This document shows positions 21,600-30,249 of a stretch of 64,000 bases of DNA, in pieces (within the stretch, counting starts at the first letter, position 1; every line of letters starts with the position of its first letter). Position numbers and translations under genes: made by a program. Under the pieces are notes generated by a model. It was not told the DNA's origin and did no database searches. It worked only from the letters and a program-made list of their open reading frames with translations. Source of the stretch: Pseudomonas orientalis (GTDB taxonomy: Bacteria > Pseudomonadota > Gammaproteobacteria > Pseudomonadales > Pseudomonadaceae); NCBI RefSeq assembly GCF_001439815.1, contig NZ_JYLM01000007.1, positions 62,001 to 126,000 on the forward strand, in the 5' to 3' direction.

Positions 21600-21692
21600 A
21601 ATGTGGGAGGGGGCTTGCCCCCGATAGCGGTGTGTCAGTCCATACCTGTGTGCCTGACCCACCCTCATCGGGAGCGAGCCCCCTCCCACATT
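21600..21692. repeat. REPIN, GGGAGGGGGC family, degenerate right arm
   Basis: Arms at 21600-21625 and 21667-21692. The right arm carries GGGAGCGAGCCCC where GGGGGCAAGCCCC is expected, so two positions in the arm no longer pair cleanly. It lies after the cupin gene and before the next coding region. Confidence 0.88.
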
Positions 21693-21772
21693 GGCCCGTC
21701 CCCGCTTCCGAAGCCCGCGTCACGCAGGTAGACTTCAAGCCCCGTGTCAATGTCTGCAGGCTGGAGTCGGTA

Positions 21773-22060
21773 ATGCGTAAAGATAAAAAACAGGTGATCG
21801 GTGACGAGATCGGCGACGACCAGATCAAGTTGTTCCTGAACTTCGAACCGGTCGATACGACTTCTGCGTCCCTGCACAAACTGATCAAGGCCTATCGCGG
21901 CCTGCGTGTCGACGACTTCGAGCGTTTCCTGGTTTTTTTCAAAGAAGCAGGGCTGGACCTGGATGGCAAGGATGAGCATGGCCAGACCTTTGTCGACCTG
22001 ATCAAGGACCAGCGCAACGCCGCCGAGTACATCGCGCTGATCGACAAGGCTCGCGGCTGA
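21773..22060 (+). CDS. Conserved small Pseudomonas protein (PA4642-like)
   Basis: A 95-residue soluble, acidic/basic helical protein with no known domain that I recognise; it resembles a small protein conserved near mqo in Pseudomonas. ATG 21773 follows GGAG with suitable spacing and begins MRKDKKQVIGDEIGDDQIK. A longer in-frame opening upstream runs through the REPIN and is not credible. A terminator follows at once. Confidence 0.8.
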   Translation: MRKDKKQVIGDEIGDDQIKLFLNFEPVDTTSASLHKLIKAYRGLRVDDFERFLVFFKEAGLDLDGKDEHGQTFVDLIKDQRNAAEYIALIDKARG

Positions 22061-22078
22061 TTATCCAAGCCACGCAAA

Positions 22079-22117
22079 AACGCCCCGGCCTCATAAGAGT
22101 CCGGGGCGTTTCGCTTT
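22079..22117 (+). terminator. Rho-independent terminator
   Basis: A perfect 10-bp stem, AACGCCCCGG (22079-22088) with CCGGGGCGTT (22101-22110) and a 12-base loop, followed by TTCGCTTTT. It ends the preceding plus-strand gene; A-residues on the other side also suit convergent mqo. Confidence 0.88.
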
Positions 22118-22122
22118 TAGCT

Positions 22123-22220
22123 GTAGGAGCGAGCTTGCTCGCGAAGAACCTGAGAGCGCCGCGTTAATCCACTTGCGCTGCGTTATCGTTGACGTTTTTC
22201 GCGAGCGAGCTCGCTCCTAC
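22123..22220. repeat. REPIN, GAGCGAG family, overlapping the 3' end of mqo
   Basis: Arms at 22123-22145 and 22198-22220 in inverted orientation, with one changed base in the right arm (GAGCGAGC for GAGCAAGC). The right arm and part of the spacer lie inside the mqo reading frame and provide its last 18 codons and TAA stop. Confidence 0.92.
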
Positions 22221-23702
22221 AGGTTCCACCAGCTCCAGGCTGATGTTGTTCTGCGTATTGATCCTGCGATACAGCTCGGCATCCGTCTCCAGCACTTTTT
22301 CGCGCGCCGGGAAGATCTCGTGCAGCTTGGTCGCCCATTCGCCTTTGGCTTTTTCAGGGAAGCAGCGTTCGATCAATTCCAGCATGATCGACACCGTCAC
22401 CGAAGCGCCCGGCGAGGCGCCCAGCAGCGCCGCCAGCGAACCATCCGCGGCGGCAACCAGTTCGGTGCCGAATTGCAGCACGCCGCCTTTCTTCGGGTCC
22501 TTCTTGATGATCTGCACCCGTTGGCCGGCCACTTCCAGGCGCCAGTCTTCGGCTTTCGCTTCGGGGTAGAAGCGGCGCAGGGATTCCAGGCGCTGCTCCA
22601 TGGACTGGCGCACTTCGCTGACCAGGTACTTGGTCAGGTCCATGTTGTCGCGCGCCACGGCGAGCATCGGGCCGATGTTGCCGGCGCGGATGGACATCGG
22701 CAGGTCCAGGAACGAGCCGTGCTTGAGGAACTTGGTGGTAAACCCGGCGTAGGGTCCGAACAACAGCGACTTCTTGCCATCCACCACGCGGGTGTCCAGG
22801 TGCGGCACCGACATCGGTGGCGAACCCACGGCCGCCTGGCTATAGACCTTGGCCTGATGCTGCTTGACCACTTCCGGATTATCGCAACGCAGCCACTGGC
22901 CGCTGACCGGGAAACCGCCGAAGCCTTTGCTTTCTTCGATGCCCGAAGCCTGCAGCAGCGGCAGGGCCGCACCGCCGGCGCCGAGGAACACGAACCGGGC
23001 ATCCACTTCGCGGCTGTTGCCGCTGTTGACGTCCTTGATGCTCACGGTCCAGCCGGCGCCATTGCGCTTGAGGCCGGTAACGCGCTTGCAGTACTTGACC
23101 TGGGCGTCCGGCGAACTGGTCAAGTGATTGAGCAACTGGTTGGTCAGGGCGCCAAAGTTGACGTCAGTGCCATTCATCACGCGGGTCGCGGCGATTTTTT
23201 CATCGAGCGGGCGGCCGGGCATCATCAGCGGCATCCACTCGGCCATCTCGCTGCGGTCTTCGGTGTAGTGCATGTCCGAAAACGCATGGTGCCGGCTGAG
23301 GGTTTCAAAACGCTTCTTGAGAAAGGCAACGCCGTTGTCGCCCTGCACGAAACTCAAGTGCGGGACCGGGCTGATAAAGGACTTGCACGAGCCAAAGGTG
23401 CCTTTTTTGGCCAGGTACGCCCAGAACTGCTTCGATACCTCGAACTGGGTGTTGATGTGCACGGCTTTCTTGATGTCGATGGAACCATCGGCGGCCTGCG
23501 GCGTGTAGTTCAGCTCGCAGAGCCCGGCGTGGCCGGTACCGGCGTTGTTCCACGGGTTGGAACTCTCCGCGGCACCCGAATCCATCAGCTCAACGACTTC
23601 CAGCTTGAGGCCGGGGTCGAGCTCCTTGAGCAGTACGGCCAGGGTGGCACTCATGATGCCGGCCCCTACCAGAACTACGTCGACTGCTTCGTTATGCGCC
23701 AT
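22164..23702 (-). CDS. mqo: Malate:quinone oxidoreductase
   Basis: A 512-residue membrane-associated FAD enzyme oxidising malate to oxaloacetate and reducing quinone. The FAD dinucleotide fold is at the N-terminus ([27 protein letters not shown] at 13-19), and the second FAD region includes [12 protein letters not shown] and [18 protein letters not shown]. The natural C-terminus seems to end about NISLELVEP; the last 18 residues ([18 protein letters not shown]) are translated REPIN sequence. Its promoter should lie in the 701-base gap upstream. Confidence 0.95.
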   Translation of the reverse strand: MAHNEAVDVVLVGAGIMSATLAVLLKELDPGLKLEVVELMDSGAAESSNPWNNAGTGHAGLCELNYTPQAADGSIDIKKAVHINTQFEVSKQFWAYLAKKGTFGSCKSFISPVPHLSFVQGDNGVAFLKKRFETLSRHHAFSDMHYTEDRSEMAEWMPLMMPGRPLDEKIAATRVMNGTDVNFGALTNQLLNHLTSSPDAQVKYCKRVTGLKRNGAGWTVSIKDVNSGNSREVDARFVFLGAGGAALPLLQASGIEESKGFGGFPVSGQWLRCDNPEVVKQHQAKVYSQAAVGSPPMSVPHLDTRVVDGKKSLLFGPYAGFTTKFLKHGSFLDLPMSIRAGNIGPMLAVARDNMDLTKYLVSEVRQSMEQRLESLRRFYPEAKAEDWRLEVAGQRVQIIKKDPKKGGVLQFGTELVAAADGSLAALLGASPGASVTVSIMLELIERCFPEKAKGEWATKLHEIFPAREKVLETDAELYRRINTQNNISLELVEPVGASSLAKNVNDNAAQVD

Positions 23703-24403
23703 TTAACGCGTCTCCAAAATCTGCAGCACCAAATTGACGGCATGGCTGCCAGGAGTGACGGGGCGGTTCACGTGTTGCCCCAAATACTCATGGCCAGGAT
23801 CGCCATGTCCGTTTCGCAATTCCTTGCAACTTCAGCGCACGCTTCCTGCCCGGCTAATCTGCCTATGAACGCATTCATGGGCGCCTGTGGCAATTCGACT
23901 TATGGTCAAAGCGTGCGATTCGTGCAACCAATCCGCAGCGGACAGGCTCAAGCTCCGGTTATTGAGGAACGCTCGGTCCTGTGTTGGGCTGTTTCAGACG
24001 CTGATGGTGCTTGTACAAACGCCAAACTATTCATTTGCTCGCCACACTCTTGTGAAGTTGTGAAAACCCGTTTTTTTCACGCTCTTTTGAAGACGTGAAC
24101 CTCAAAAAAGGGCTGCCCCAGCCTGGCACCTGGCCCGCGAAACGGGCAAACAACTCAAGTGGCCGAGCGCAATGGCAGCTCTGGCAGATTCGATAAAGAC
24201 GGGTGGTTTGCACAGGAAACAGCAAGCACGCCAGCTTCACTCGATCTGTGTGGGCGGCTCTCTGTGGGCGATTTGGAGGTTAATGCCAAGGCATTAACGA
24301 TGCTGCGGGGCCCGATCAGGAGACGTCCTTATAATCGGGGGGAGATTGTAGCGAAGAACGCCGGGGAAATGGGCGTGTTTTATGACTTTTATTAGGACGT
24401 CGG
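23703..24403. other. 701-base gap upstream of mqo
   Basis: No convincing protein gene. The minus strand shows a TACAAT (24345-24350) as a possible -10 element. Downstream is a short stem formed by 24311-24316 and 24334-24339, a perfect 20-base palindrome at 24279-24298 (GTTAATGCC-AA-GGCATTAAC), and a terminator-like GGCTG/CAGCC hairpin with six U residues ending near 24104. Together these suggest a mqo leader or a separate minus-strand small RNA. Confidence 0.4.
24104..24338 (-). ncRNA. Candidate small RNA or mqo leader
   Basis: Inferred only from sequence signals: a TACAAT -10 on the minus strand at 24345-24350, GC-rich stem-loops after it, and a GGCTG/CAGCC stem with a U-run at 24104-24121. 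A GGA-loop context (AGGACGTCTCCT on the minus strand) near the 5' end could be an RsmA-type site. I do not recognise a named RNA family. Confidence 0.25.
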
Positions 24404-24637
24404 TCAGGAGGCCAACGCTTGACGCGATTGTGCGCGTACAAATTGCGGGCTGACCCTGGCACTGACCGGCAGCGGGCGGTGCATCCAGCCCAGGTGTGTC
24501 TCGGCGACTTCGACCCAGCCTTCACCGACGGGCGGCAAGCTGCATTGCTTGAACGCCAGGCAATGACCATGGGCATCGAGCAGGGCAAAGTGACGGTGGC
24601 GGCTGTGTGACAGGAACAGTGACTTGAGAAGGCGCAT
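24404..24637 (-). CDS. Small conserved hypothetical protein
   Basis: A 77-residue basic protein (MRLLKSLFLSHSRHRHFALLDAHGHCLAF...). It has many His and Arg, no membrane span and no family I recognise. It resembles small proteins found near mqo in other pseudomonads. A GAGAA on the minus strand (about 24646) is a modest ribosome-binding site. Probably real, function unknown. Confidence 0.6.
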   Translation of the reverse strand: MRLLKSLFLSHSRHRHFALLDAHGHCLAFKQCSLPPVGEGWVEVAETHLGWMHRPLPVSARVSPQFVRAQSRQALAS

Positions 24638-24819
24638 GGCTGTGTACCGGTTGCGTTACATGCTTGAAGGTTGTCAGTCTGGCATGACATTGGAATGACG
24701 CTTTTATGCGAAATTGTAATTTGCCGATGCCTTCAGCTGCGGTTCAGGATCGCTGGTGGGTGATGCGCGTGCACCGTTATACTGGCGACCTGTCTGCGCC
24801 TAGTCCTGGAGAAATGAGT

Positions 24820-25404
24820 ATGTTGCAACGCCTGTTGTTCGGTTTGATCACTGTGACCAGTTTGGCTTTGGTTGGCTGCGCCAACAGCCCGCAACAACTC
24901 AGCCCGCAACCCAAAGTCACGGCGCAGTTGGCCCCGGTCGGTCACGGCCAGCCGGTGTCGGTGCGTGTGGTGGACGGTCGTCCGTCACCGACCCTGGGTT
25001 CGCGTGGCGGTCTGTACCCGGAGACCGCGCTGATTTCGGTGACCGGCCAGGACGTGCTGCCCAAGCTGCAGGCCCAGGCTGAAGCCGCTGTGCGCCTGCT
25101 GGGCTTTACCCCGACCAATTCGCCCGGTGCGCCGCAACTGACCGTTACCCTGGCCGAACTGAAATATCAGTCGCCCAAGGAAGGCCTGTATGTGACCGAA
25201 GCGTCCATCGGCGCAACTTTCAAGTCCGACGTCAGCGCCGGGACCCGTCGCTACAGCGGTCGTTATGCCGCGTCCCTCAACCAGCGCTTCGGCATGTCGC
25301 CGAATCAGGAAACCAATACCAAGCTGGTCAGCGACGTGCTCAGCGATGCCCTGACCCGGCTGTTCAAGGACCCTAGCATCGGCCAGTTGCTCAGTTCGCA
25401 ATAA
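24820..25404 (+). CDS. YajG family lipoprotein
   Basis: A 194-residue lipoprotein. Signal peptide with lipobox LVGC, lipidated Cys20, then the YajG domain (about 35-190). ATG 24820 lies eight bases after GGAG; a preceding in-frame ATG at 24814 is too close to it. The function of YajG is unknown. A terminator follows the stop. Confidence 0.85.
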   Translation: MLQRLLFGLITVTSLALVGCANSPQQLSPQPKVTAQLAPVGHGQPVSVRVVDGRPSPTLGSRGGLYPETALISVTGQDVLPKLQAQAEAAVRLLGFTPTNSPGAPQLTVTLAELKYQSPKEGLYVTEASIGATFKSDVSAGTRRYSGRYAASLNQRFGMSPNQETNTKLVSDVLSDALTRLFKDPSIGQLLSSQ

Positions 25405-25417
25405 GCGGTTCAAAAAG

Positions 25418-25447
25418 ACCGGGCTCATCGCTGAGCCCGGTTTTTTT
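25418..25447. terminator. Bidirectional terminator
   Basis: Perfect 10-bp stem ACCGGGCTCA (25418-25427) with TGAGCCCGGT (25432-25441), four-base loop, seven T residues after it and A residues before it. It ends the yajG transcript and possibly the convergent small gene. Confidence 0.9.
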
Positions 25448-25460
25448 ATGCCTGTCGCTT

Positions 25461-25670
25461 TCAGGCGGCGGTATCGACGTAAAAATCCAGCATGCTCACG
25501 CCGGTAAGTGAATCCAGCTCCGGCAGGTCGGCATGCGCATGCCCGGCGAGGGCGCAATACACCAGCCAATGACGGTCCTGGACATTGAATGCAAGGCCGC
25601 CGATCAGTGCTTCCTGTTCATCGCTCGGGGCGATCAGATACAGCCGGTCCTGGTTTTTCGCGTGCAGCAT
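25461..25670 (-). CDS. Small conserved hypothetical protein
   Basis: A 69-residue soluble protein (MLHAKNQDRLYLIAPSDEQEALIGGLAFNVQ...). I do not recognise the family. Start is well supported by GAGGAG on the minus strand eight bases upstream. It is divergent from the small membrane protein at 25854. Confidence 0.65.
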   Translation of the reverse strand: MLHAKNQDRLYLIAPSDEQEALIGGLAFNVQDRHWLVYCALAGHAHADLPELDSLTGVSMLDFYVDTAA

Positions 25671-25853
25671 GACAAGCTCCTCAAGCGTCGAAGGGCAACA
25701 GAGTGGCCTGTTAAGGTGACGTTCAGGTGACGCTGTAAATTACTGGATACATTAGCCGTCAACGGGGAGGGAGCATTAACGGCGCAGGGAGCCACTATCG
25801 TTCAGGTTCGTATCTGGACCGATACCCGAATACTGTCTCGCCGAGGTTTTGCG

Positions 25854-26102
25854 ATGGCGCTGCTGATCAATGCTATTGCCCTGATGGTCGCCTGCTGCGG
25901 CGCCATACTGCTGTTCATCACTCGCCTGCTGGCGCAACGGGCGATGGCCGAACTCACCGCGCAAAGTGAAGAGCGCGCGATTGACCAGCCGATGCTGTTT
26001 CTGGACACGCGCACCGAACGGGCGCATCGCCAGGCTTACCGCATCGGGTTCGCCGGACTGGGGTTGGCGCTGGCCATGTCCTGGATCAGCACCCACTTCT
26101 AA
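25854..26102 (+). CDS. Small inner-membrane hypothetical protein
   Basis: An 82-residue protein with two predicted membrane helices (about 2-22 and 64-80) and a charged middle segment (ERAIDQPMLFLDTRTERAHRQA). ATG follows GAGG by seven bases. No family recognised. A REPIN follows 16 bases after the stop. Confidence 0.6.
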   Translation: MALLINAIALMVACCGAILLFITRLLAQRAMAELTAQSEERAIDQPMLFLDTRTERAHRQAYRIGFAGLGLALAMSWISTHF

Positions 26103-26117
26103 GTACACCCGCAGACA

Positions 26118-26210
26118 AATGTGGGAGGGGGCTTGCCCCCGATAGCGGTGGGTCAGATACAAATAGGCTTACTGACGCACTGCAATCGGGGGCAAGCCCC
26201 CTCCCACATT
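26118..26210. repeat. REPIN, GGGAGGGGGC family
   Basis: Perfect 26-base inverted arms at 26118-26143 and 26185-26210 with a 41-base spacer. It lies between a plus-strand small gene and the convergent acyltransferase gene. Confidence 0.93.
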
Positions 26211-26220
26211 AGATCGATGT

Positions 26221-27384
26221 TTACAGGGGGATCCCGGCCTTGACCCGGTATTGATTGCGCACAGGCGTCGCATATTGCGTCACCAGATAAGGACGATGCT
26301 CGGACGGACATTCGTTCAGGCGCCGCTGCCACTCGGCTTTCGCCTTGGCCAGCTCATCGGCCGGGAACACGTCCGCGGCCTTTGGTACATCCAGTTGCGG
26401 GTCGGCATCGTTCCATTGGGCGTACGCCAGGTAGTGCACCGGGAACAACCGGTAACCACCGAGAATCTGCCGGTCCATTTCGGCCGCCAGCAACTTGGTG
26501 TCTTCGAAGCGCTCGGTAATCGGCGGCGCGAAATTCACGTGCACCCGACCCTTGTAGCCGGTGATGCCCAGCGCAATGCTCACGTCATCCTCGCCCGGCG
26601 CTTTGCAGTAGGTGCCGGTGGTGGCGCGGATATACAGCTCGCGGGCCTTGGCGGCGTCGCACGGATCATACTCGTAGCTGATCGACACCGGCGTCAGGTT
26701 CAACGACTGGATGACTTCGGCGAACGGCTCGTCCTTGCGGCTGACGTGGAACATCTTGAGGATCGCCGATTCGGTGCGATCATCTCCATCCTTGGCGCGG
26801 CCTTCGGCCTGGGCGATCCAGATCGACTGGCAGTCGTTGCGGATCGAATGGTTGATGTAGGCCGACAGCAACTGGTAGGCCGCCATCTTTTCCTTTCGCC
26901 CGGTGATCGAGCGGTGCACGATGAAGCTCTTGTTCAAACGCATCAGGTCGCTGACAAACGGTTTCTGCAGCAGGTTGTCGCCGATGGCGATGCGCGGCGT
27001 CGGCAGGCCGGCGTGGTACACGGCGTAGTTGACGAAGGCCGGGTCCATCACGATGTCGCGGTGGTTGGCCAGGAACAGGTAGGCGGTGCCGGATTTCAAT
27101 TGCTCGACGCCGGTATAGGTCACGCCATCAGTTGCGCGGTCGATGGTATGGTCGACGTAATACTCGACTTTATCCTGCAGCGTCGCCACGGTGGTGACGC
27201 CGGCGAACTCACGGCGCAGTTTGCGTGCGATCATCGGCTTGAGCAGCCAGCCCAGCGCGCCGGCAAAGCGCGGGAAGCGAAAGTGAGTCAGAATGTCCAG
27301 AAAGGCCTTGTCACTGAACAGCCGGTCCAGCACTGCCGGGACTTCGCTGTCATTGTAAGGTCGGATGGTATCGAATTCGCCCAT
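26221..27384 (-). CDS. 1-acylglycerol-3-phosphate acyltransferase family protein
   Basis: A 387-residue LPLAT-family protein. The catalytic NHxxxxD motif is NHRDIVMD (about residues 107-114); a later block is AEGRAKDGD. No clear signal or long membrane helix is visible apart from hydrophobic patches. It is longer than PlsC and closer to the large-acyltransferase group; the acyl substrate is unknown. Of two adjacent ATGs (27387 and 27384), the second has the better spacing from AGAGAG. Confidence 0.82.
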   Translation of the reverse strand: MGEFDTIRPYNDSEVPAVLDRLFSDKAFLDILTHFRFPRFAGALGWLLKPMIARKLRREFAGVTTVATLQDKVEYYVDHTIDRATDGVTYTGVEQLKSGTAYLFLANHRDIVMDPAFVNYAVYHAGLPTPRIAIGDNLLQKPFVSDLMRLNKSFIVHRSITGRKEKMAAYQLLSAYINHSIRNDCQSIWIAQAEGRAKDGDDRTESAILKMFHVSRKDEPFAEVIQSLNLTPVSISYEYDPCDAAKARELYIRATTGTYCKAPGEDDVSIALGITGYKGRVHVNFAPPITERFEDTKLLAAEMDRQILGGYRLFPVHYLAYAQWNDADPQLDVPKAADVFPADELAKAKAEWQRRLNECPSEHRPYLVTQYATPVRNQYRVKAGIPL

Positions 27385-27516
27385 CATGCTCTCTTGTTAG
27401 AAACGGCTAGGGTAAGTAGAGGAAATACCAGGGGCGGCGTGAGTAAACGGGCTCAGCCGGGAATAGCCCTGTCAATAGACCGGCGATTATACGCACAAGT
27501 CACCTGGGAGACTGCG

Positions 27517-27699
27517 ATGCTGGAAACTGCTACGTACGATTGTCCTTATTGTGGTGAGCAGGTCGAAACGACTGTGGATTTGTCCGGCGGTGATCAGGTT
27601 TACATAGAGGACTGCCAGGTGTGTTGCCGACCTATCACTTTCGACCTGCAGGTGCATGGGGAAGAGTGGATGCTCGAAACCCGCAGCGAGAATGACTGA
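27517..27699 (+). CDS. CPXCG-motif cysteine-rich protein
   Basis: A 60-residue protein with two zinc-binding knuckles: CPYCG at residues 9-13 and CQVCC at about 33-37. This is the small CPXCG family, probably a zinc ribbon of unknown function. ATG follows GGGAG. The DUF2007 gene starts 11 bases after it. Confidence 0.88.
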   Translation: MLETATYDCPYCGEQVETTVDLSGGDQVYIEDCQVCCRPITFDLQVHGEEWMLETRSEND

Positions 27700-27710
27700 C
27701 AGGTATACCC

Positions 27711-27971
27711 ATGCAGCGAATCTACGAACCGGAAAACCTGATGGAAGGCGAGCTGCTGCAACAGATGCTTGCCAGCGAAGGCATCGAGGCGCACCTGGTG
27801 GGCCGCCATTTGCTCGGTGGCACCGGCGAACTGCCAATATTCGGCCTGCTCGGGCTGGAGGTCGATAATGACCAGGCTGCCAGTGCCCGCGCGCTGATCA
27901 CGGCCTATATCGGCGCGCAACCCATACCCGGGGATGAACCCGACAGCTTCCCCGACGTATTGGTCTGTTAG
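27711..27971 (+). CDS. DUF2007 domain protein
   Basis: An 86-residue protein of the DUF2007 (putative signal-transducing) family. Typical features are the YEPENLMEGELLQQMLASEGIEAHLVG start and the GLLGLEVDNDQAASARALI segment. Function unknown. It is probably cotranscribed with the preceding cysteine-rich gene. Confidence 0.85.
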   Translation: MQRIYEPENLMEGELLQQMLASEGIEAHLVGRHLLGGTGELPIFGLLGLEVDNDQAASARALITAYIGAQPIPGDEPDSFPDVLVC

Positions 27972-28008
27972 GCTGTCGGTCGGTTTACCCCAAGAGTCGT
28001 GTTGCCCC

Positions 28009-28629
28009 ATGTGTGGACGTTATGCCCTGTTTCGCTGGAATCCCGCCTTTGCTGCCTTGCCGGGTTTCCCGGCCGACCAGCAGGCCCAGTGGAATATTTC
28101 CCCCAATGATTCGGTGCTGATCCAGCGCGCCACCGACGGCCAGCTCAGCCTGGCGCGCGCACGCTGGGGCCTGACGCCGCCTTGGCTCACCGACCTCTCG
28201 CGCACCCCCGCCCATGCCCGCGCCGAAACCCTGGCCGAGCAGCCGATGTTCCGCGAAGCGTTCCGCCAGCGCCGTTGCCTATTGCCGGCCAACGGGTTTT
28301 ACGAATGGCGCGGTACCCAACGCAAACGCCCGTACTGGCTGACGCCGGGGGAAGGCTCCACGCTGTTTTTTGCGGCGATCTGGGAAGCCTATCCGGTGCA
28401 GGAGCAGGTGTGGTTGAGTACGGCGGTGGTCACCCAAGCTGCGCAGGCCCAGCGCCGGCCGTTGATTCTGGATGAGGCGGGGCAGGCCGCCTGGCTGGAT
28501 CCCGAGACGCCGCTGCATGTGCTGCAAAGTCTGTTGGCCAGTGAACCTGCCGCGTTGCGCGAGCGGGTGCTGGCCAACATGGTCAACGATCCCAAGCTCA
28601 ACGGGCCGGAGTGCCTGACCCCGGCTTGA
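28009..28629 (+). CDS. YedK/HMCES (SRAP) family protein with altered active site
   Basis: A 206-residue SRAP-domain protein. Cys2 (MCGRYAL), which after Met removal forms the thiazolidine crosslink to abasic DNA in YedK, is present, as is the Glu in NGFYEW. Two other active-site positions differ from what I recall of E. coli YedK: the Asn of the NARxET motif is His (HARAET), and the catalytic His of the HDRRP motif is missing (AQRRP, with about six residues deleted just before). It may bind abasic sites without normal crosslink reversal, or have another role. Confidence 0.88.
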   Translation: MCGRYALFRWNPAFAALPGFPADQQAQWNISPNDSVLIQRATDGQLSLARARWGLTPPWLTDLSRTPAHARAETLAEQPMFREAFRQRRCLLPANGFYEWRGTQRKRPYWLTPGEGSTLFFAAIWEAYPVQEQVWLSTAVVTQAAQAQRRPLILDEAGQAAWLDPETPLHVLQSLLASEPAALRERVLANMVNDPKLNGPECLTPA

Positions 28630-28751
28630 ACCTGGGCTTATCTGACGGCATGTGAGATGGGTCCGAAATACAGCAGTTAAACGTCTGATGTATCTGGCGC
28701 CGATACAAATGTACGCCTACGATACGCGCCATGTTTCTAGGGAGCGTGTTC

Positions 28752-29570
28752 ATGAAGAAGTCATTGGCGGTAAGCGGGTTGGTTGCAGCGATGCTGCTGG
28801 CAGGGTGTCAGTCGGTCAACACCACCAGCGGCGGCGCGGTTGGGGTTGAGCGCAAGCAGTACATGTTCAGCATGCTGTCGAGCCAGGAAGTCGACCAGAT
28901 GTATGCCCAGTCTTACCAGCAGACCCTGGGCGAAGCCAGTGGCAAAGGGGTTCTGGACAAGACCAGTGCCAACGCCAAGCGCGTGCAGGCCATCGCCAAT
29001 CGCCTGATCGCCCAGGCCCCGACCTTCCGCCCGGATGCGGCGCAATGGAAGTGGGAAGTGAACCTGATCAAGAGTGATGAGATGAACGCCAACTGCGGAC
29101 CGGGTGGCAAGATCCTGGTGTACAGCGCGTTGATCGATAACCTCAAGCTCACCGATGACGAACTGGCCGCCGTGATGGGCCATGAAATCGCCCACGCCTT
29201 ACGTGAGCACGGTCGCGAAGCCATGTCCAAGGCCTACGGCATCGAGATGGCCAAGCAGGGCGCCGGTGCGATATTCGGACTCGGTCAGGACAGCCTGGCG
29301 CTGGCCGATACCGTGGCCAACTACGGCATGACCTTGCCCAACAGCCGCAGCAATGAAAACGAAGCCGACCTGATCGGCCTGGAACTGGCCGCCCGCGCCG
29401 GCTACAACCCGAACGCAGCCATCACGCTGTGGAACAAGATGGCCAAGGCCTCCGAAGGCGCGCCGCCGGAGTTCATGAGCACTCACCCGGCGTCTGATAG
29501 CCGCATTGCCTCGTTGCAGGCGGCTATTCCGAAGGTGATGCCGCTGTACCAGCAGGCCAAGAAATCCTGA
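28752..29570 (+). CDS. M48 family metalloprotease, lipoprotein
   Basis: A 272-residue periplasmic, membrane-anchored zinc protease similar to LoiP/YggG. Lipobox LLAGC with Cys19, zinc motif HEIAH (144-148) and third ligand Glu204 in NENEAD. Such proteases act in outer-membrane quality control. ATG follows GGAG(CG); a nearby upstream in-frame ATG (28731) would disrupt the signal peptide. Confidence 0.9.
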   Translation: MKKSLAVSGLVAAMLLAGCQSVNTTSGGAVGVERKQYMFSMLSSQEVDQMYAQSYQQTLGEASGKGVLDKTSANAKRVQAIANRLIAQAPTFRPDAAQWKWEVNLIKSDEMNANCGPGGKILVYSALIDNLKLTDDELAAVMGHEIAHALREHGREAMSKAYGIEMAKQGAGAIFGLGQDSLALADTVANYGMTLPNSRSNENEADLIGLELAARAGYNPNAAITLWNKMAKASEGAPPEFMSTHPASDSRIASLQAAIPKVMPLYQQAKKS

Positions 29571-29594
29571 TATTCCAAGCCTGGTAAAGATCCA

Positions 29595-29626
29595 AATGTG
29601 GGAGGGGGCTTGCCCCCTCCCACATT
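29595..29626. repeat. Solitary collapsed REP hairpin
   Basis: AATGTGGGAGGGGG (29595-29608) and its exact complement (29613-29626) enclose only CTTG. The usual GGGAGGGGGC REPIN has two such arms and a spacer; here all inner sequence is gone, leaving one perfect hairpin after the M48 gene. Confidence 0.85.
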
Positions 29627-29651
29627 GGATTGGGTTTACAGCTTTGGTTCC

Positions 29652-30236
29652 TTAGATCCAGCCACTGCTTTGCATGGCCTTGTACACCGCCACAACCGCC
29701 AACACAAAAAACGCCGTAGCCGCCAAGCGCCGAATCAAGGTCAACGGCAGCTTCTCCGCCGCGAAATTCCCCGCCAGCACCACCGGCACGTTGGCAATCA
29801 ACATGCCCAGCGTGGTCCCGATAATCACCAGCCACAACTCCGGATACTGCGCCGCCAGCATCACCGTGGCGATCTGGGTCTTGTCACCGATTTCCGCGAG
29901 GAAGAACGCAATCAGCGTGGTCAGGAACGGCCCGAACTTGCGCGTGGTGCCGGCTTCGTCATCGTCGAGTTTGTCCGGCACCAGGGTCCACAACGCCGTG
30001 GCGCAGAAGCTCGCCGCAAGAATCCAGTGCAACACCGCATCGGAGAAGAAACTCCCGAACCAGGCCCCCACCGCACCGGCCGCCGCATGGTTGGCCAGGG
30101 TCGCGGCGACGATGCCGGCGATAATGGGCCAGGGCTTGCGAAAGCGGGCAGCGAGAATAAGCGCGAGCAGTTGCGTCTTGTCGCCGATTTCGGCCAGGGC
30201 AACGATTGCGGTAGGAACGAGCAGTGAATCCAGCAT
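29652..30236 (-). CDS. TMEM165/GDT1 family cation (Mn2+) transporter
   Basis: A 194-residue membrane protein with six helices and two inverted copies of the family motif, EIGDKTQ at 16-22 and again at 115-121. GDT1/MneA proteins export Mn2+ (or Ca2+) from the cytoplasm. An Mn2+-sensing yybP-ykoY riboswitch directly upstream supports a manganese exporter. Confidence 0.93.
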   Translation of the reverse strand: MLDSLLVPTAIVALAEIGDKTQLLALILAARFRKPWPIIAGIVAATLANHAAAGAVGAWFGSFFSDAVLHWILAASFCATALWTLVPDKLDDDEAGTTRKFGPFLTTLIAFFLAEIGDKTQIATVMLAAQYPELWLVIIGTTLGMLIANVPVVLAGNFAAEKLPLTLIRRLAATAFFVLAVVAVYKAMQSSGWI

Positions 30237-30249
30237 CAGGTAGTTTCCA

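Noticed and set aside
22173-24098. 641-codon plus-strand frame opposite mqo
   Set aside because: It runs antisense to a well-supported Mqo and starts in a REPIN; composition is typical of a GC-skew shadow.
24159-24395. 78-codon plus-strand frame upstream of mqo
   Set aside because: No ribosome-binding site, no recognisable family, and it covers the palindrome and putative promoter signals.
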